Assembly: GCF_025698545.1 (NCBI RefSeq)
Contig: NC_068569.1
Location: forward strand, 12,710,001-12,774,000
Length of the DNA: 64,000 nucleotides
Origin: Gossypium raimondii
Lineage: Eukaryota; Streptophyta; Magnoliopsida; Malvales; Malvaceae
Reading direction: 5' to 3'
The translations under genes and the position numbers were made by a program. This document shows positions 11,579 to 22,516 of this stretch, in pieces. The number at the start of each line of letters is the position of its first letter. The first letter of the stretch is position 1. The notes under the pieces are model-generated. The model did not search any database. It worked only from the letters and a program-made list of their open reading frames with translations, and was not told the DNA's origin.

Positions 11579-11950
11579 AGGAGAATTGATTTAGAGAGAT
11601 TTATTTATATTAGTGTAAAATTTAAGTGCTTTTATATTTTTTTTTTGTATTTTTATATGATTAAATATTTTAATAATCTAATCGTCATATTTTTTGTTTT
11701 ATTTATGTAGATCATATATATCAAGTTTGACATAAATTAAAAATTTTAACTATTCATTTTACATAAAAAATTCGATCGTTAAATATATATAATATTTTAG
11801 ATTAAAATGGTAAAGATATCACATATCAATTTAAAATTTTATTTGCATGAAAAATATAAATATATTGATAAGTTGAACGGTTAAATTATTAAAATATTAA
11901 CCATATAAAAAAAAGAGTGTAAAACCACTCAATAGAAGTGGATATTTCCT
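11579..11950. repeat. Dispersed AT-rich MITE-like repeat, copy 1
   Basis: About 370 bp, similar along its whole length to 58868-59250. Shared phrases in the same order include 'gtagatcat', 'acataaattaaaaattt', 'atattttagat', 'gatatca' and 'gagtgtaaaa'. No coding capacity. The ends are imperfect inverted matches, so a non-autonomous DNA transposon is likely. The family is unknown. Confidence 0.55.
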
Positions 11951-12087
11951 CATCTATGTATATATATGTACTCATTGAGTAAGCTAAATAACACAGCTCC
12001 CTCGGCATTCTTCAGAAAAGAAACCAATCAAATATAGGTTCATCAGAAGATGATGATAAGAGAGAATTTGCTGTCAACCGCAAGATC

Positions 12088-12681
12088 ATGCTTGCAGCAA
12101 TCGCCACATTGCTTGGAGTTGTGACAATCATAGCCTTTCTCCATCTCTGTTCAAGGTATCATCTAAGACGCAAAGAAAGGAGACAGCGTGCTGCCCTTCA
12201 TCGCCAGAGAACTCAAATTGCAGCGACTAATGAAAGTTCCATTAACGAGGCACTAAAGTCAGGGCTCGACCCTTCGATCATAGCGTCATTGCCGATGATC
12301 ACATACAAGCTAACGCCCGGCCAGGTTGATGACCATGACGAGCCCACGGAGTGCTCGGTTTGTTTGGGAACCATTACGGAAGAGTTCACAGTCAGGGTCT
12401 TACTAAACTGTAAGCACATGTTTCATGTGGAGTGAATAGATACGTGGCTGGGATCACATACAACTTGCCCCATATATAGCAGCCTGGTTGAACCCAGGGT
12501 CCAGGCGTCAGAGGACAAAGAGTTGTGCATCAGGGTTCAACCCACGGCTCCTCCTTTAAATGAAAACGCGTCCATTAGTGTTGCCCAAGCGGAAAAGGAA
12601 AGTGGACCATCAGGATCCTTTACAAGGATTCAAAGTTGTGCGGATGAAGTACTTGACACTCGAGATACAGGGAGGCAGTGA
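12088..12681 (+). pseudogene. RING-H2 (ATL-type) E3 ubiquitin ligase, broken
   Basis: An ATL-family gene: one transmembrane segment (LAAIATLLGVVTIIAFLHL), a basic juxtamembrane stretch, a GLD-like motif (GLDPSIIASLP) and a RING-H2 finger starting ECSVCLGTITEEFTV…CKHMFHVE. At 12433-12435 the sixth zinc ligand, normally Cys in HVECID, is TGA (TGY to TGA). The frame then continues as IDTWLGSHTTCPI, but the last metal-binding Cys is Tyr (TAT), giving CPIY instead of CPIC. Translation would end before the second zinc site forms. In-frame sequence upstream of 12088 (GSSEDDDKREFAVNRKI) looks coding but has no ATG after the stops at 11980-11991, so the original start may be lost too. The tail after the stop, to TGA at 12679-12681, is otherwise open. 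A recent inactive copy of a ligase gene. Confidence 0.88.
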
Positions 12682-13640
12682 TGGACTAATAATTTCACAA
12701 TTTGAAGTATTAATGAAATACTGTTTCTTTGATTCTTTTTTCCCTACATAAATGAAGTACCTAAATTTTGTTTTTATAACAAGCTCTCAAGATCTTGTAA
12801 TATAATCTCCTAACTGATTATAAGGATCTAAATATGATTTATGTTTACTTTTGCAGTAATCACATTTTCTTTTAAAATTTACTTTCCAAAAGTAATTAGA
12901 TGTAAATATTTTTGGTGTAAGTAAATCTTTGTGATACTAATGAATTAATTGTCGACTAATTGGATCAAATCTTGTTGGAGATTTTTTTTCTTTTAGAATA
13001 AGAAATCTGACAAAAATAATTAAGGCTTGAATATATATTTAACTAGAATTATACCATACGTTTTCTAAGATGCGATTTGGATTCACCTTTTAATTTCTTT
13101 TAGTGAACCTTTATTTAGATTGCAAACTAACGCATGAATGAGTTGTAGTTTATGACTTAATCCACGGTGCAATTTAAAATAAATAATACCAAATAAATGG
13201 AACTTATATTTAATTAATCCCAAAAACAAAAACTGTGTGCCTGACATATGTTCAATTATGAGACTTGAGAAAAAGATTTATATATATATTTTAATAATTT
13301 TATCTCATTTCAGTATTTTTATTTTGAATAAAAATTAAATTATTAGAAATAGATACAAATAATATGATATTCCAATTTTATATAATTATTTATCTGATGC
13401 TATGGAGACTCTCTTGATAATGGAATAAAATAGAGCTCTCTCCTAACCCCATGTGTGATGTGAGCAACAATTTTTTGCCAAAAATTCAACAACCTCTTTC
13501 TTTATTATAATCCATTTTAATTATTCAAATTAATTAGTGTTACAAACATCATTTAAGTATATGAGTTTTAGTCTTTTATTAAAAATTGTTTCAAATTAAT
13601 CATTGTACATTCAATGTGGAGTTAAAAATTATATTGGGGT
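12682..13640. other. Intergenic, AT-rich, no gene seen
   Basis: Downstream of the broken RING gene. AT-rich, with no recognisable frame or repeat boundary. Confidence 0.5.
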
Positions 13641-13875
13641 TGGAATTAAATTGTGTATTTTTACGATAGTAAAATGTAATTTCACCATTTTAATAGTTTA
13701 TATATTTATAATTTTTAAAGGATTAAATTAAATTTTTATATTTTCGGGGGTTAAAATGTAATTTTACCCATTATTAATTTAAAATTTTATAAATTATAAA
13801 GGGCCTAAATAAAAAAATTCATTTTAGGGAGGTCAGGGCCCCAGCAAGCCCCGCTTGGCTCCGCCACTGCATACA
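13641..13875. repeat. Transposon-like fragment ending in a CCCC/GGCTCCGCC tail
   Basis: Repeated 'taaaatgtaattttac' phrases, then a GC-rich tail around 13830-13872 (GGGCCCCAGCAAGCCCCG, GGCTCCGCCACTG). A similar body recurs at 58200-58505. The tail is a common plant repeat signature, but the class is unclear. Confidence 0.45.
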
Positions 13876-15070
13876 TTAAAATTTTATTTAAATCATGACA
13901 TCACTACAATTTGTAATTAAATTATTGATAATTTAGAATATATATATATGTATATATATATCATATCCAACTAGGGTAGTAAATACACTCTTTTGTAATA
14001 ATAAAGAATTGAAATTCCCTAGACGTGCTTGGCTGATAAAATGTAATTACATCGTAATTCTTTATGTTATGTTTGGTAGTACATATTATAATTACACAAT
14101 TACATAATTTATATTTTTAAAAATATTAATATAAGAAAAATAATTTCTAAACCCCATTTAATAGCCTGATAGTCAAGGGTATTCATCGCCCCAGGTGTGG
14201 CCTGAGTTCAAATCACGCTAGTAGCGTTTGTCATTCGGGCTTTGCCCTGTTATTGTAATTCACCAAAATAGAAAAAAAATTCTAAGCAGGTAACCAAAAT
14301 TCAATAAAACCACCATATTTATTATGTTAGTCTAAAAAAGCTGTTGCTAACATGATTAGTTGATTACTAAAAAAATAGCAAGAAAAATAAACATCATGTA
14401 AAATTTTATCTAATTGTTCTACTGCATATTTGTTTAGTTATTCCCTTTGTAATATGTAACATATGCTCATTATCATCATCGGTTGGTCTTTGACCGAGCT
14501 CATCATCATCCGAATTTGAATTTACATCATTAAGATTATCAAGATTTCTTTCTTTCATGTACTTTGTGAAATATGGACTATCTCAATTCCACCTATTAAT
14601 GAAATTATGAAATATGCAACATGCTATTATAATCCAACCTCTTTCTTATACTATGCTAAGGTGATGTTGTTAATATGAGAAATATTTTTTTAGAACAAAA
14701 AAAAAGTCTTCTCAACCACATTGTGAAGTCTTGAATGTCTCAAACTATATAGTTCATGAGTTGTCTATGGTGCTTGTATTTGGTATCATTCTCTCAAATG
14801 GTATCATACCATGGTGCAAGAAAACATTTTCTATTTGAATAATTAGCACCGAGCTTATAATATTTGGGTTCATAATCCAAATACTTTGTAGCTTTAATTA
14901 TAAAAACTTATATAAACTTAATTTGGAGAAAAACTTATATTAGGTTAGTTCCCATTTTATAATACGTAAATTAAATAAAAATAACATAAAATTTATTATA
15001 AATTGTCTAAAAATATATTATTTTTATAATATATAGCATCTACACATAAATAAGTTATGTCCATACTTGA

Positions 15071-15790
15071 TAGACCTGTCCATGGGCCGGGCTGGGCACA
15101 CAAAAAATTTTCAGCCCGTTTACTAGGCCCGGGCCCGGCCCAGCCCGAAATATGGGCCTTAGATTTTGCCCAGGCCCGGCCCGAAGAAAAAATATGGGGC
15201 CCGGCCCGGCCCGTTTTTAATTAAAATTAAAATTAAAATTATTTTTTTAATAAAATTAAAACTAATTGTTATTAAAATTAATTGTTAGTAAAATTATCAA
15301 ATTATTAATTGTTAATTGTATTAATTGTTGTAATAAAATCTAACATTTGATTAGTAAATTTATCAAATTATTAATTGTATTAATTGTATTAATTGTTGTA
15401 ATAAAATCTAACATTTGATTAGTAAATTTATCAAATTATTAATTGTATTAATTGTATTAATTGTTGTAACAAAATCTAACATTTGATTAGTAAAACAAAC
15501 TTGATGTTTTATTATTATTATTTTGTAACACTAGTTAAGGAAATGAAAGTAAATAAACTTAAAATAAAAAAAAACTATTATATTTTAAAAATAAAATATA
15601 TATATTTAATATTTTTCGGGCCGGGCCGGGCTCGGGCCAAAAAATCTTGCCCGAGGCCCGGCCCATTTTTTAAACGGGCCTAAAATTTTGCCTAAACCCA
15701 TATTTCGGGCCTATATTTTTACCCAAACCCTCTCATATTTTGGGCGGGCCGTCGGGTCGGGTCGGGCCGCCCGGCCCATGGACAGGTCTA
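15071..15790. mobile_element. hAT-type MITE, 22-bp perfect TIRs, 8-bp TSD
   Basis: A 720-bp non-coding element. Its ends are perfect inverted repeats of 22 bp beginning TAGACCTGTCCATGG. It is flanked by the 8-bp direct repeat ATACTTGA (15063-15070 and 15791-15798), the TSD length typical of the hAT superfamily. The subterminal arms are strikingly GC-rich (repeats of GGGCCCGGCCCG-like motifs) around an AT-rich core with a 68-bp tandem repeat. It is inserted in the PIF/Harbinger remnant. Perfect TIRs and an intact TSD imply a fairly recent insertion. Confidence 0.92.
15290..15497. repeat. 68-bp tandem repeat in the MITE core
   Basis: About three copies with a 68-bp period; the phrase 'aaatctaacatttgattag' recurs at exact 68-bp steps (the preceding 'taataaaatc'/'taacaaaatc' starts at 15331, 15399 and 15467). 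AT-rich, non-coding. Confidence 0.85.
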
Positions 15791-16402
15791 ATACTTGATT
15801 ATAACTTTTTATAAATAAATATATTATATCACTTTTTGTAACATGTAAATTATCTTTTATAATATTCAACAGAATGAAAAATGTTGATTATCAGTCTAAG
15901 TAATATGCAATAGAAAGACAATCATAGTATAATATTTTTATAAATAAATATATTATAACATTTTTATAAAAAATATATTATAACGTTTTTATAATATGTT
16001 AATTATTTTATAATAAACTTTTTTTCATAACTTTAGAATTTTTTAAGATTTAAATAATATATTTTATAAAATTATAAAATACACAAATTATTTTTATAAT
16101 ATATGAAAATTTTGGCCATGACCATCCAAGCACCCGTCCATGTTCATGTTTGTAATATAATTTTTATAACTTGAATAAAAATATTTTTTTAAAATTAAAT
16201 TCAGGTGTAATTATCTACGTAATTACTCCAATTCTTACGGGAATGTAAGAATTGGAAAGTGTAATTGGGATGCTCTAATTGCACCTAATTCGGTGGAATC
16301 CACCAATTTAAATGGTTACCCAAACATGCTACCTTCGTATAATTACAAGCAATTACACCCAAATCTAATTACTAAATGCTTTCCAAACACTACCTTAACG
16401 GT

Positions 16403-18044
16403 CAAAGTCTATCAGTGTAAAATTCATTTTACTCTCTCTTTTAAAAATTACTTTAGATTAATCATTACACATTAGGAATTTATTCAAATTATAATACTAT
16501 TACAATTTGTCATTAAGGATAATTTAGAAATAAATAAATAAATCATACCCGACTGATTTATTGTAACTCGACTTGACTCATAAAAAAACTCAATCCCTCC
16601 TCCAAGTTTCATGTATTTTTGAACCATTACGTGGTTGAAAAAAAATAAAAACATAATGGAATTTTTTTAGCCACACAACACTTCAAAAATAAATGAATTT
16701 TTTAGGGAGATGATTTAGTTTTTTTTATTAGGTCGAGTCATGGATAAATCAATTGGATATGACATATTTTGTCCAAATGATTAGTAACTTAACGAAAAAT
16801 TGTAATGGTGTCTTGATTTGAATAAATTTCTAACATTAATCTAGAGTAATTTTTAGTAGAGGATTAAAATAAATTTCACATAATAGTATAAGGACTCCAG
16901 GTAAACTTTGACCATCATTTAACCGTTAGTTTAAAATCATTTTTTATATTAATACGTTACTTTTATTTAATTTAAAATTTAAATTTTCTATGTATACAAC
17001 TCACACATTTTTGGAAGGATTCTCAACTTCCACACGCGCTCACATCATAAGCAAGTGATTCATACAACTCAAACCCGAACGATTTTTAAAGAGGATGAAT
17101 ATTCGACTAAATAGTTACAACTTGAATTTTTAACTTATATTAATATAAAGTAATAAATGTTTTTTTAGGTACTATACAATTAAAGAATTAATACTCAAAC
17201 AAAAACATACTTACACTACATATATATTCGTATTTATTGTTTGAGTTTTAGGTAGAAAAAAATTAAGGGGAAACAAGATGAGGGCAAAAAAATCAAAGGG
17301 AAGCATATTAAATTTACATTGAATTCGTTTTTATCATTTGCTTCACAGCTCACATAATTAATTAGGTATTTAACATCTTAAATACGTTTTCATTAAGTAT
17401 GCCAGGCGGGGGATTTTCTTTTTTCCTGCTTCATTTATTACTACAATTTATTTACCAATGCCTTTCCCATGATTAGCAAGGCTTTCCTCAATTTGTTGTT
17501 TGTATGGTAAGTCGTTCTTTAATGAAATTATTATTTAAAGAAGGTTTCTTATGCAATAAAATCTTAATAAATGGATGTTCAATAAATTTGCGATTCCGAG
17601 TAAATCATAAAATTTCATAATTTCATCTTAGATACATATAATTAATATAAATTAGTAAGTAAGATCCAATTTTCAATCGTGAAAAAAAGAAATTTACTAA
17701 TTTAAAATCTTTGATTGATATTAAATCTAATCTTATTTCTAGACTGGATTAAAGGAAGGAAAAGGAAAGCAGGAAACAGGATCTCCTTTCTTTTATTTGG
17801 ATAAATATTTTTATTTAAGGAACATTAAAATCTTGATTTATCTTCATATTTATCAACATCCATTTAATAATAAATTATTTAAATTATTTAATGAGAAATA
17901 CAATCATAAAAATTCATTATAAGTATTCATTTTATCTTAAAAATCAATTTTAACCGGATAAAAGTTTTAGTTTCTTTTTACTAATTTTGATTTACTAAAC
18001 CAAATATTATATTACAAGTAAGGTTCAATTTTTAAGACATAATG
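16403..18044. other. Intergenic, AT-rich, no gene seen
   Basis: Long AT-rich spacer with only short frames. I see no domain, RNA gene or clear element ends. Confidence 0.5.
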
Positions 18045-18480
18045 ATTTTTTGGCCTTTCAATTTATAAAAATAAAAATTAACTCTTTTATTTAATTTTTA
18101 TTTTTAACTTTAAACTTGTATTTTTGTCAAACCACCCCAAAATAAATTGAAAAGTTAATTTTTTTAACTTTGCTAACTTTTCATACATGTGAATGACACC
18201 TCAACACTTAATTAATTTTTAAAATTTAAAATTCAAAAACGATAAAAACTATTTTTAAAGGTTCAAAAACATTAAAATAATTAAAAATTATATATAAATA
18301 TTTTTAATATTTTAAAATTAAAAATAATTAAATGATGATGTATCACTCACGTGACAATCCATATGTATGTCATATCAATAAAGTTAACAATCCTTAACTC
18401 TTCTATTTATTTTGAGGTGATTTGATAAAAAATAAAAATTTAAAAAAATAAAAAATTAAATGAATGGCCAAAAAGGATTT
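18045..18480. mobile_element. Possible MITE with imperfect terminal inverted repeats
   Basis: The left end TTTTTTGGCCTTTCA (about 18047) is inverted at the right end as TGAATGGCCAAAAA (about 18462-18475). Inverted similarity continues inward for roughly 100 bp (for example 'accaccccaaaataaat' against the reverse of 'atttattttgaggtgat'). No coding capacity. The target-site duplication is unclear. Confidence 0.5.
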
Positions 18481-18612
18481 TATGCCACTTTTAAGGGTAG
18501 GTAGGGTCCAGAATTTAGCGTTCGTATAATGGGGCCCAAAACAAACTCCTTAAATACCATGCAAATATTTGGCAGTGGCATTTAAAAAGTACTCCCAACA
18601 ACTGCTCTGCCT

Positions 18613-18619
18613 TATAAAA
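18613..18619 (+). promoter_or_regulatory. TATA box candidate for the TIE-like gene
   Basis: TATAAAA about 630 bp upstream of the start codon, followed by a pyrimidine-rich leader that may contain a 5' UTR intron (GTAAAT donor near 19027). A plausible position, not proven. Confidence 0.45.
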
Positions 18620-19246
18620 ATGGCAAAATTTGCAGAGGTGTTGAGGCACATAATCTGTGGACCTTCATCATGAACTAAAACACCAGCAAAGCAACAAAGC
18701 AGCAAATCCCTTGGACAGTTTCGTTTTCATATATACTGACAGGAAAGACTAAAATTAATATAAAAAATAAAAGATTTCGATGATTGCTAGGTTTTACTTT
18801 TTCTTTCTAATTCTCGATCCACAAAGGAAACATTTTTCTCATAAACTTTCTTACGCTTTTTTTTTTCTCTAAAACAGTGAGTGTGTATGTTTCCCTCTCT
18901 TTCTAGCTTCAAGGCTACATTATTTGCTCAAAACAAGGGCGGATTTCCTTAATGCCACTTCTTAGTTACGCGTAGGCAGCCTTGTTCAACTTCACATCCT
19001 TTGAGATTTGGTTTCCTTATATCCTGGTAAATTTTTTTTAATGATTTTTTGTTTCTTCTTTTAGATTTTTTCTGAATGATTTTTGTTTCTTATTTTAGAT
19101 TTATGATCTTGAAATGCGGATTTCTTTTCCAGTTTCATTTGATTCTAGTTTGTTTATTTAAATGCAAAGATTTGACGGCCTTTTAATTCCTTATCACACA
19201 GCGAACCCGAAAGCAAAAAAGAACAACAGCAACAAAAAAACAACCA

Positions 19247-21214
19247 ATGTGTAGCAACAATACAAGCAACAACGTTGGTGTGGGATGGGTTGCCAATGCG
19301 AGTGAAGTGCTGGGCGTTCATGGCGAGTATGGAAGTTGTAGTTCAAGGAAGGAGAAGAACCAAAGAATCCCCAAAAGAGGACCTGGAGTGGCTGAACTAG
19401 AAAAGATATTGCGAGAACAAGGGAAAAGCGATGGTATAGAGAAAGGAAATATAAATAATGGTGGGGTCCCTTCTTCATGCGTAGCTCCCTCAAATTCTTT
19501 ACCAAGAAGGGCTACTACTTATCTTCGTAACATTCCTAGCCCTAGGACTCCACCACCTCTTCCTCCTCCTTCGATGACCCTCCATGTTAACGGAACTGGT
19601 GCTGAAAATATGTGCGGTAACAGTCGTAGTAAAGGTGTCTATATTAGCGGATCCGGTATATTTTTGCCTGAAAAAGTCTTTTTGCCTGTAACGTGGGGCT
19701 CCTCTGAGACAAGGGACGGCCCGGAACCTGCTAAAATGGCTGCTGGTTTTTCATTTCCCAATCCCAAACTTGTCTCTAACCGATCTGATCAAAACATGTT
19801 TCCTCCTCCTATGTTGCAAATGAACCATGGCACTTGCGCCCATCCTTCAATGGTAAAAAGTCTAGGAAACTAGGTCAAGTTCACTTATGTTCTTTTTTTT
19901 AATCAAATTTGTGCTTATTTTCTAGTTTTTTTTTGAAGATTGGCATAAAGAAGTTCAAACAGATGAATCTTTTTCCGAGATCAGGAATTTCATCTTCTTC
20001 ATCATCCGCAGGGGTGTATCAGTATCATCACGTAGAGCTCCCTTCAACCCAAAAATCTTGTCACAGCTACATATCTACAGTACTGGCTGAGAAACACAAG
20101 GCATGTGTAAATTTAATTACCGTCCAATTTTTAGTTATATTTGTATTAATTATATACTTTTGATTCTTTTTAATGGAAATCAGAAAATCTGTATTCTTTA
20201 TTAAATATACACAATATATTTCTTTCCTTTGAAATGCCGACGTTTAATCTATTAGCCAAATGCTTGCATTTTTCACTTTTCTTCAACTGTTTCCATTACC
20301 CATTTCGATGTGGATTCTGCTCTTTGTTTCACTTTAAGGATGCCTTAAAAAAGAAAGTAAAAAAAGATACCAACATTTGTTTCTCAAAAGAAGTATTGCC
20401 TAAAAATTGTATAGGTAAGCTATCTGATCTGATATCGTTTTGCTGATTGGGAAGGTAGAGCAACTGCGACTATATGAAGTCTTTCCTAATGTCAAAATTT
20501 ACTTATTTTAATTAGATAATCGATGGCAAGCGATCAAGGCCTAATTTCCCTGTCGAGAACTGGCCCCCACCTCCCCCTTTCTACTCTCAGATTTCCGGGC
20601 TTAATCCTTCATCTTCGTCTACCAACAATGGTGTTTGTGTGTTCAATGTTGGAAATATTTACAGGTTAGCCACTTGACATCAATTCCTCATTAAAGCATA
20701 TTTACATTGTTCTGTCTTGCTCATCCTCGCCAGCTCGTAACTTTTAAATAAATTTGCCGTTTCTTTTTTTGTTGCTATTATCAGAGGCTCAATCGCAAGT
20801 AGCCCTTTGGAGCTGAAAGCGAAACGACGCGGTAATGAGGATGGGAATCCTAATGACAATGATAGTGCCCTCACCTTAGGCCCTCCTATAACTTCTTCGT
20901 CCTCAACCCAAAATTGTCAACAAGACTTGCCCAAATACACCAAGCAGTTCACTTTCCAAGTAAGATGCTTAAATGGGAATCTGTTTTTGATTTCATTTTC
21001 TTTATTGGCCCTACATGCTCCCTGGTTTGATAAGTCTGTTTTGATTTACTTGCATGACTTTGGTTCTTGTATTCTCTTCCAGGAAATGAAGGAAAACACT
21101 GAAGAACAAAGGGGTGCAGCTGCAACAGCGGAAGCCACACTTGATCTAAAAGATGGAACATATGATTGTAAAGAAAAAACAGCCGATTTTATTGATCTTA
21201 ACCTAAAGCTGTAA
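19247..21214 (+). CDS. TIE4: TIE/SPEAR-type EAR-motif transcriptional repressor, five exons
   Basis: Plant-specific adaptor of the TIE/SPEAR/SPOROCYTELESS group. These proteins link TCP transcription factors to TOPLESS co-repressors in the nucleus. Exon model: 19247-19852, 19939 (or 19963)-20106 (or 20100), 20516-20664, 20785-20959, 21083-21214, about 400 residues. Exon 1 carries the signature block KRGPGVAELEKILREQG. A proline-rich stretch follows (SPRTPPPLPPPS). Exon 3 has GKRSRPNFPVENWPPPPF, the counterpart of the KRP.PFS.DNPP region. The protein ends in the EAR repressor motif DLNLKL directly before the stop. Both candidate exon-2 acceptors keep frame, and the exon-2 donor could be GT after TGT at 20106 or GC after AAG at 20100. 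The gene looks intact. Assignment to TIE4 rests on synteny with Arabidopsis recalled from memory. Confidence 0.82.
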
Positions 21215-21469
21215 ATTAGTTATGGCCTCTTTTAATTAGCTAGTGAATGTAGTCCCAAAATTAAATATATAGTATTTACTATCTGCTAGATTTAGTTTTG
21301 TTTTATGAATATTAATATTAATCTAGTGAAATGTATAATTGTCTTTATCTATTATTACTATGCATCATTTTCATGACTTGGAGAGTATATTTTCGCATTT
21401 ATTTTTATAAAATTCAACATCAACTCTCCGCTGGCCTATCGTGGCACACCTAACTCCATATGTTCAGTG
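21215..21469. other. 3' flank of the TIE-like gene
   Basis: AT-rich 3' UTR and flank with possible polyadenylation signals. No gene. Confidence 0.4.
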
Positions 21470-21665
21470 AAAAGGATTGGATGCTGTGTACGGAGTCTTT
21501 CAACTACCAAGGGGCACTGCTTGGGTTTTTAATCGAGTTTGGCACTATTTGACTGTCACTCTCCATCAATAAATTTGTGAGAACTCTTCACGTTAAAGTC
21601 AGATAGACAAATAGTGCTTCTTTGACGGCTAAAATTTCTGCCATAGCTGGTGTTGCTATACAAAT
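21470..21665 (-). pseudogene. Plant RNase H-like fragment (LINE/RVT_3 type)
   Basis: Reading the minus strand gives TPAMAEILAVKEALFVYLT, which matches the 'AE..A...AL' helix of plant RNase H-like domains. After a frame change it gives LLMESDSQIV…KNPSSAPW, the ESDS block containing a catalytic Asp. These domains end plant LINE retrotransposons and related host 'ribonuclease H protein' genes. The piece is about 200 bp, frameshifted, and has no neighbouring reverse transcriptase, so it is a dead remnant. Confidence 0.6.
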
Positions 21666-22051
21666 ACATTTAGAAAAAAAAAAATGTAAACTAATATTTT
21701 ATTTTTTAAAAATTATGTTTTAGAAAATTATATTTCTAATGTTTTAATAACAAAATTAGCTCGGAACAAGTAACAACATAATTTCACTTATTTTTCTGTT
21801 TCAAAAGAATAATTTCATAACTTACAATTGTTTAAGTTCAAATTAGGATTCTAATTTAGAAATAATAATCATTTGAGAATACTTCCTCTTGAGAATAATT
21901 AATGCTCGAAAGGACTATTGTTTATAATAATTGTGTTTTAAGAATAATTATGTTCAAATCAATTGTTATTTTTTTAAAAAATTCTATTTAGAATGATTGT
22001 ATTTTTATAATAAGAGCCATTATTTGGAATTAAAAAATAGAACTTCGGTAA
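21666..22051. other. Intergenic, no gene seen
   Basis: AT-rich DNA up to the left LTR of the Copia element. Repeated 'gaataattatg/gaataatt' phrases are present, but no feature. Confidence 0.4.
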
Positions 22052-22414
22052 TGATAATATATCGCAAAGAAATGAGAAATAAAAATAAAAAGCACACAGA
22101 TTTTTATATGAAAACCCTTTCGGGAAAAAACCACGGGCAGAGGAGAAGAAAATTTACTATGTCGAATTCAAATTATTACAAGAGGAGTAGACTATGTCTA
22201 TTTATAGGCTTATAAAACCATATTCTAATAGGACTGTAGTAAGATTGAAACACCTTATTCTAATAAATATAAAATAGATGAAGTTTAATAAAGTTTTAAA
22301 AACCTTATTCTAAAATAAAATAAAAGAAGTGTAGTTCTATAGGGATTTTACTTTTATTTTATTTTACCACTATATTTTATTTTAAATAAGGATTTGGGTC
22401 ACTTAATTCTAACA
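22052..22414 (-). repeat. Copia 3' LTR (left)
   Basis: 363 bp, similar throughout to 38840-39210. It contains a TATA-like 'ctatttataggc' region. The polypurine tract on the minus strand (CAAGGTGGAGAT) lies just inside, at about 22415-22428. Confidence 0.9.
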
Positions 22415-22516
22415 ATCTCCACCTTGACACGAATTCTTAATGAACAAGTTCTTCATCGCGAACTCTCAACGAACAAGTTCTCCACCTCTTCCATAAAACC
22501 CCTTAAGGGTTTAACT

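Larger units (their letters stand above)
14065..16402 (-). mobile_element. Decayed PIF/Harbinger-type DNA transposon
   Basis: Minus-strand remnants of a HARBI1-like DDE nuclease are readable between about 14850 and 14560: ELYSLRHSRLHNVVEKTFF, then RGWIIIACCIFHNFINRWN. These are the last conserved blocks of the family (usually RH..L.N.IE..FG and ACC.LHNF). Most of the rest of the transposase is unreadable. The outer ends are imperfectly inverted (TATGTTTGGTAG near 14070 against the reverse of CTTTCCAAACACTACC near 16380). A 720-bp MITE sits inside. The boundaries are approximate and I could not see a target-site duplication. Certainly non-autonomous now. Confidence 0.6.

Noticed and set aside
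15483..15683. 66-codon ORF
   Set aside because: Lies inside the hAT MITE; its Arg/Pro-rich end is translation of the GC-rich arm.
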